The position numbers and the translations under genes were made by a program. A stretch of DNA of 15,682 nucleotides, from the NCBI GenBank assembly GCA_900767495.1, contig CAAFZH010000119.1:1-15682 (forward strand), given 5' to 3'. The notes under the pieces were generated by a model. The model did not search any database. It saw nothing but the letters and a program-made list of their open reading frames with translations, and had not been told where the DNA came from. Each line of letters starts with the position of its first letter. Position 1 is the first letter of the stretch. The DNA comes from Clostridia bacterium. Lineage in GTDB: Bacteria > Bacillota > Clostridia > Christensenellales > Borkfalkiaceae. Positions 13,831-15,682 of the stretch are shown one piece after another.

Positions 13831-14459
13831 TGGCTAGACTTAACGTCAACCCCACGCGAATGGAACTTAAAAAGTTAAAAGCAAGACTTTCCACCGCGAC
13901 TAGGGGACATAAATTATTAAAAGATAAGTCGGATGAAATGATTCGCCGCTTTTCCGTGATAATTCGCGAAAACAAGCGTTTGCGTTCCGAACTCGAGGGG
14001 CAACTCAAAGATTGCCTCGGTGCGTTCGCGTTCGCTCGTTCGACCGCGCCCGCGGAAGATTTTTACAAGGCGTTTTCTTTGCCCGTGTCTACCGTAAACG
14101 CGGAATTTTCCGAAACCGACGTAATGGGCGTGGTAGTGCCGAAGATTACCGTTTCCGAGAGTACTTCGGACGAGGATTATCCCTACGCTTTTGCCGAACT
14201 TACTTCCGAGGCGGATTATTCGGTAAAAAAGATAAGCGCGCTCGTCGGCGATCTTCTTAAACTTGCCGAAATCGAAAAAACGGCGGCTATGCTCGCTACC
14301 GAGATTGAACGTAATAAACGCCGCGTAAACGCGCTCGAGTATATTATGATTCCGCAAATCGAGGAAACTATCGCCTATATCAAGAGCAAACTCGACGAAA
14401 ACGAAAGGGCAGCCACTACGCGACTTATGAAAGTAAAGAGTATGATCGAACAAAGATAA
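13830..14459 (+). CDS. ntpD: V/A-type ATPase subunit D (NtpD), central shaft
   Basis: This 209-residue protein forms the long antiparallel coiled coil of the rotating shaft. The hallmark N-terminus is LNVNPTRMELKKLKARLSTA with the following helix LLKDKSDEMIRRF (4-41). The second long helix runs over about 140-209 and includes RRVNALEYIMIPQIEETIAYI. The short middle part (about 95-130) makes the beta hairpin. It starts 4 bp after GGGGG (13821-13825) and overlaps the ntpB stop by one base. It is the last gene of the operon. No ntpH or ntpJ follows, unlike in E. hirae, where ntpJ codes for a K+ transporter. Confidence 0.98.
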   Translation: MARLNVNPTRMELKKLKARLSTATRGHKLLKDKSDEMIRRFSVIIRENKRLRSELEGQLKDCLGAFAFARSTAPAEDFYKAFSLPVSTVNAEFSETDVMGVVVPKITVSESTSDEDYPYAFAELTSEADYSVKKISALVGDLLKLAEIEKTAAMLATEIERNKRRVNALEYIMIPQIEETIAYIKSKLDENERAATTRLMKVKSMIEQR

Positions 14460-14462
14460 TAA

Positions 14463-14498
14463 AAAATGCCGCCGATTTTTAAAAATCGGCGGCATTTT
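14463..14498 (+). terminator. Terminator of the ATPase operon
   Basis: A perfect 36-bp inverted repeat (arms meeting at 14480/14481, core GCCGCCGATTTTT and complement) begins 4 bp after the ntpD stop and is followed by T-rich DNA. The arms end in AAAA and TTTT, so it could work in both directions. Confidence 0.93.
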
Positions 14499-14500
14499 GC

Positions 14501-14530
14501 TTGATTTTTTATTGCTTTTTAGTGTATAAT
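14501..14530 (+). promoter_or_regulatory. Promoter of the downstream metallophosphoesterase
   Basis: TTGATT (14501-14506), an 18-bp spacer and a perfect TATAAT (14525-14530) begin 3 bp after the ATPase terminator hairpin. The predicted mRNA start is near 14537, at the edge of the ribosome binding site, so the leader would be very short. Confidence 0.75.
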
Positions 14531-14553
14531 CGACGAAAGGAGGGCGATATTAT

Positions 14554-15237
14554 ATGAAAATCTGCGTTATTACCGATATTCACTCAAACGTGTTCGCCCT
14601 TCGCGCCGCGCTTGCGGAAATCGACAGAATTAAACCGGATAAAATCGTGTGTCTCGGCGATATAGTCGGCAACGGCGCATACCCCGAGGAAACAGTTCAA
14701 CTTATAAAATCGCGAAAGGATATAACTTGCGTTTGCGGCAATCACGACTTTATAGTGCTTGCCGATCTCGAAAAGTTTTCCAAAGAGGACGTAAGGCTTA
14801 AAGGGTTTAAGTGGCAGCAAAGGGTATTGTCTACTAATTCCAAAGAGTTTTTAAGCGGACTGAAAAAGGAATACAGGTTTACTGCGGAAGGTTTGCGCGT
14901 GGTGTGCTTTCATTATCCGAAAAAGGGCGGCAGGTTTAAAGAACTTATTTATTTACCTACCGAGGAGCAGATAAAGCAACTTTTTAACGGCGAAACGGGC
15001 GACGTGTTTTTGTTCGGACACGAACATACGGGGTCGTTTACCGAGATTGGTAACAAGTATTACCTTAATTTCGGCACGCTCGGCAATTTGCTCGAAGAAG
15101 GCTTTGCAAGGGTAGGGGTCGTGGATATTACGCAAGGCAGCGTCGACTACAAACTCGTAAAAGTGCCGTATAACGACAAAATTTTTATTAAAAGATGTAA
15201 AGAAATTAACGATTTGCTCGCATTAAAACCCGATTAA
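14554..15237 (+). CDS. Calcineurin-like metallophosphoesterase
   Basis: This 227-residue protein shows the full set of dimetal motifs: D8-x-H10, GD36, GNH64-D65, H120 (in CFHYP), and GHEH with H156 and H158. After GD the sequence reads IVGNGAYPEE, close to the GYGPYP found in a YfcE/ApaH-like subgroup of PF12850. These enzymes cleave phosphomonoesters or diesters in the cytoplasm; I cannot name the substrate. It is longer than the other phosphoesterase in the window and only distantly related to it. The start is firm: AAGGAGG (14537-14543) lies 10 bp before ATG. It is transcribed separately from the ATPase operon. No terminator is visible after it, so the small Cys-rich gene may be partly co-transcribed. 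Confidence 0.93.
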   Translation: MKICVITDIHSNVFALRAALAEIDRIKPDKIVCLGDIVGNGAYPEETVQLIKSRKDITCVCGNHDFIVLADLEKFSKEDVRLKGFKWQQRVLSTNSKEFLSGLKKEYRFTAEGLRVVCFHYPKKGGRFKELIYLPTEEQIKQLFNGETGDVFLFGHEHTGSFTEIGNKYYLNFGTLGNLLEEGFARVGVVDITQGSVDYKLVKVPYNDKIFIKRCKEINDLLALKPD

Positions 15238-15266
15238 GGGCGATAATAATAGTCGGAGAGCATTAA

Positions 15267-15311
15267 GCGCGTCGGTAAAACCGAGAATACGCGTCCGGTG
15301 CGGAAAATCCG
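15267..15311 (+). promoter_or_regulatory. Structured leader before the Cys-rich gene
   Basis: GCGCGT (15267-15272) can pair with ACGCGT (15289-15294), enclosing CGGT-AAA-ACCG (15273-15283). A second small stem, CGGA-AAA-TCCG (15301-15311), follows. The ribosome binding site comes just after these stems. No T run is present, so this is not a terminator; it could be a structured 5' leader or chance pairing. I recognise no known riboswitch class. Confidence 0.35.
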
Positions 15312-15333
15312 AAAAAGAAGGAGGCATATCGTA

Positions 15334-15480
15334 ATGTTTAAGTGTAACGATAAAATCAGATGCGACGTTTGCACTTGTTCTCACAACGTTGAGGGCAGAA
15401 ACTGTTGTCTTGATACCGTCAAGATAACCTGCGGCAGCGAGGGCTGCACTTGCTGCGACGATTACAGCGACAAGGAATAA
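15334..15480 (+). CDS. Small Cys-rich protein, DUF1540-like
   Basis: This 48-residue protein has ten cysteines (C4, C10, C13, C15, C24, C25, C33, C38, C40, C41). The layout of I-x-C-x-x-C-x-C near the start, a CC-L-x-x-V/I-x-x-x-C centre and a C-x-CC near the end resembles the short DUF1540 proteins of gut clostridia. Such proteins probably bind metal (Zn or Fe), but no function is established. The start ATG 15334 is set by AAGGAGG (15318-15324) 9 bp upstream. The frame is open back to 15298, but that extension is Arg-rich, has no ribosome binding site and covers the real one. No signal peptide or membrane segment is present. A strong terminator follows 19 bp after the stop. Confidence 0.8.
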   Translation: MFKCNDKIRCDVCTCSHNVEGRNCCLDTVKITCGSEGCTCCDDYSDKE

Positions 15481-15499
15481 CTTTAAGAGAAAACTCAAT

Positions 15500-15539
15500 C
15501 GGCGCGGAAGTCTTATCGACTTCCGCGCCGAAAATTTTT
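15500..15539 (+). terminator. Terminator after the Cys-rich gene
   Basis: CGGCGCGGAAGTC (15500-15512) and GACTTCCGCGCCG (15518-15530) form a perfect 13-bp stem with a 5-nt loop, followed by AAAATTTTT. This is a strong intrinsic terminator that separates the Cys-rich gene from the tRNA promoter. Confidence 0.9.
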
Positions 15540-15581
15540 AAAAAAATAAATAAAAAGTAAGACAAAACCGATTAAAAAAAG

Positions 15582-15610
15582 TTGACCTAAGCGCAAAAAT
15601 ATGATAATAT
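15582..15610 (+). promoter_or_regulatory. Promoter of tRNA-Ser
   Basis: TTGACC (15582-15587), a 17-bp spacer and TAATAT (15605-15610) lie 10 bp before the tRNA 5' end. The -35 box is near-perfect; the -10 box is moderate. Confidence 0.7.
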
Positions 15611-15620
15611 ATAAAAGTAC

Positions 15621-15682
15621 GGAGAAGTACCCAAGAGGCCGAAGGGGCTCCCCTGCTAAGGGAGTAGTATGGCAAAACCGTA
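15621..15682 (+). tRNA. tRNA-Ser (anticodon GCT), cut by window end
   Basis: The sequence begins GGAGAAGTACCCAAGAGG, with the usual D-arm. An anticodon stem CTCCC/GGGAG surrounds the loop CTGCTAA, which gives anticodon GCT (15655-15657). A variable arm starts at about 15665 and looks like the long class II type. The T-arm and 3' acceptor half lie beyond the window. It reads AGC and AGU serine codons. Confidence 0.93.

Noticed and set aside
15223..15498. 91-codon minus-strand frame with a signal-peptide-like N-terminus
   Set aside because: It is antisense to the Cys-rich gene, which has a strong ribosome binding site and family resemblance; the hydrophobic start is an effect of the complementary strand.

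Overview
The window looks like chromosomal DNA of an anaerobic Gram-positive bacterium of the Bacillota, probably a clostridial lineage. Three things point there: a V/A-type ATPase operon in Enterococcus-like ntp order, a small Cys-rich DUF1540-type protein, and A/T-rich intergenic DNA with consensus sigma-A promoters (TTGACA or TTTACA, 17 bp, TATAAT-like) and AGGAGG-type ribosome binding sites. This placement is an inference; no marker gene fixes the taxon. All genes look intact, and none has obviously foreign base composition by eye.

Left part (8-5324). A tRNA-Gly(TCC) gene lies on the minus strand. Upstream of it, also on the minus strand, is a two-gene unit of an RdgB/HAM1 dITP/XTP pyrophosphatase followed by a YfcE-type phosphodiesterase, overlapping by 4 bp. 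A perfect 32-bp palindrome abuts the promoter of this unit. A YhhN/TMEM86-like membrane protein on the plus strand converges on a minus-strand DUF308/HdeD-like membrane protein, with a 77-bp overlap. Next come two minus-strand metal-transport genes: a CNNM/CorC-type DUF21-CBS-CorC protein and, 29 bp downstream, a CDF transporter with an Mn-type metal site.

Middle (5325-6006). This 682-bp gap has no credible gene. It carries the corC promoter, a mosaic of short palindromic repeats (including four copies of a 31-bp element whose stem covaries), a fully consensus promoter for the ATPase operon and, between that promoter and the first gene, a hairpin followed by seven T that looks like an attenuator.

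Right part (6007-14459). A complete nine-gene V/A-type ATPase operon runs in the order ntpF-I-K-E-C-G-A-B-D. The proteolipid NtpK keeps all five Na+ ligand positions known from Enterococcus hirae, so the enzyme is predicted to couple ATP hydrolysis or synthesis to Na+. NtpA, B, C, D and G form the soluble head and central stalk, NtpE and NtpF the peripheral stalks, and NtpI and NtpK the membrane part. A strong terminator ends the operon.

Right end (14500-15682). A metallophosphoesterase with its own promoter is followed by the Cys-rich 48-residue gene behind a structured leader, a strong terminator, and a tRNA-Ser(GCT) cut by the window edge.

I found no clearly undescribed system. The strongest leads are the ATPase attenuator and the covarying 31-bp repeats.
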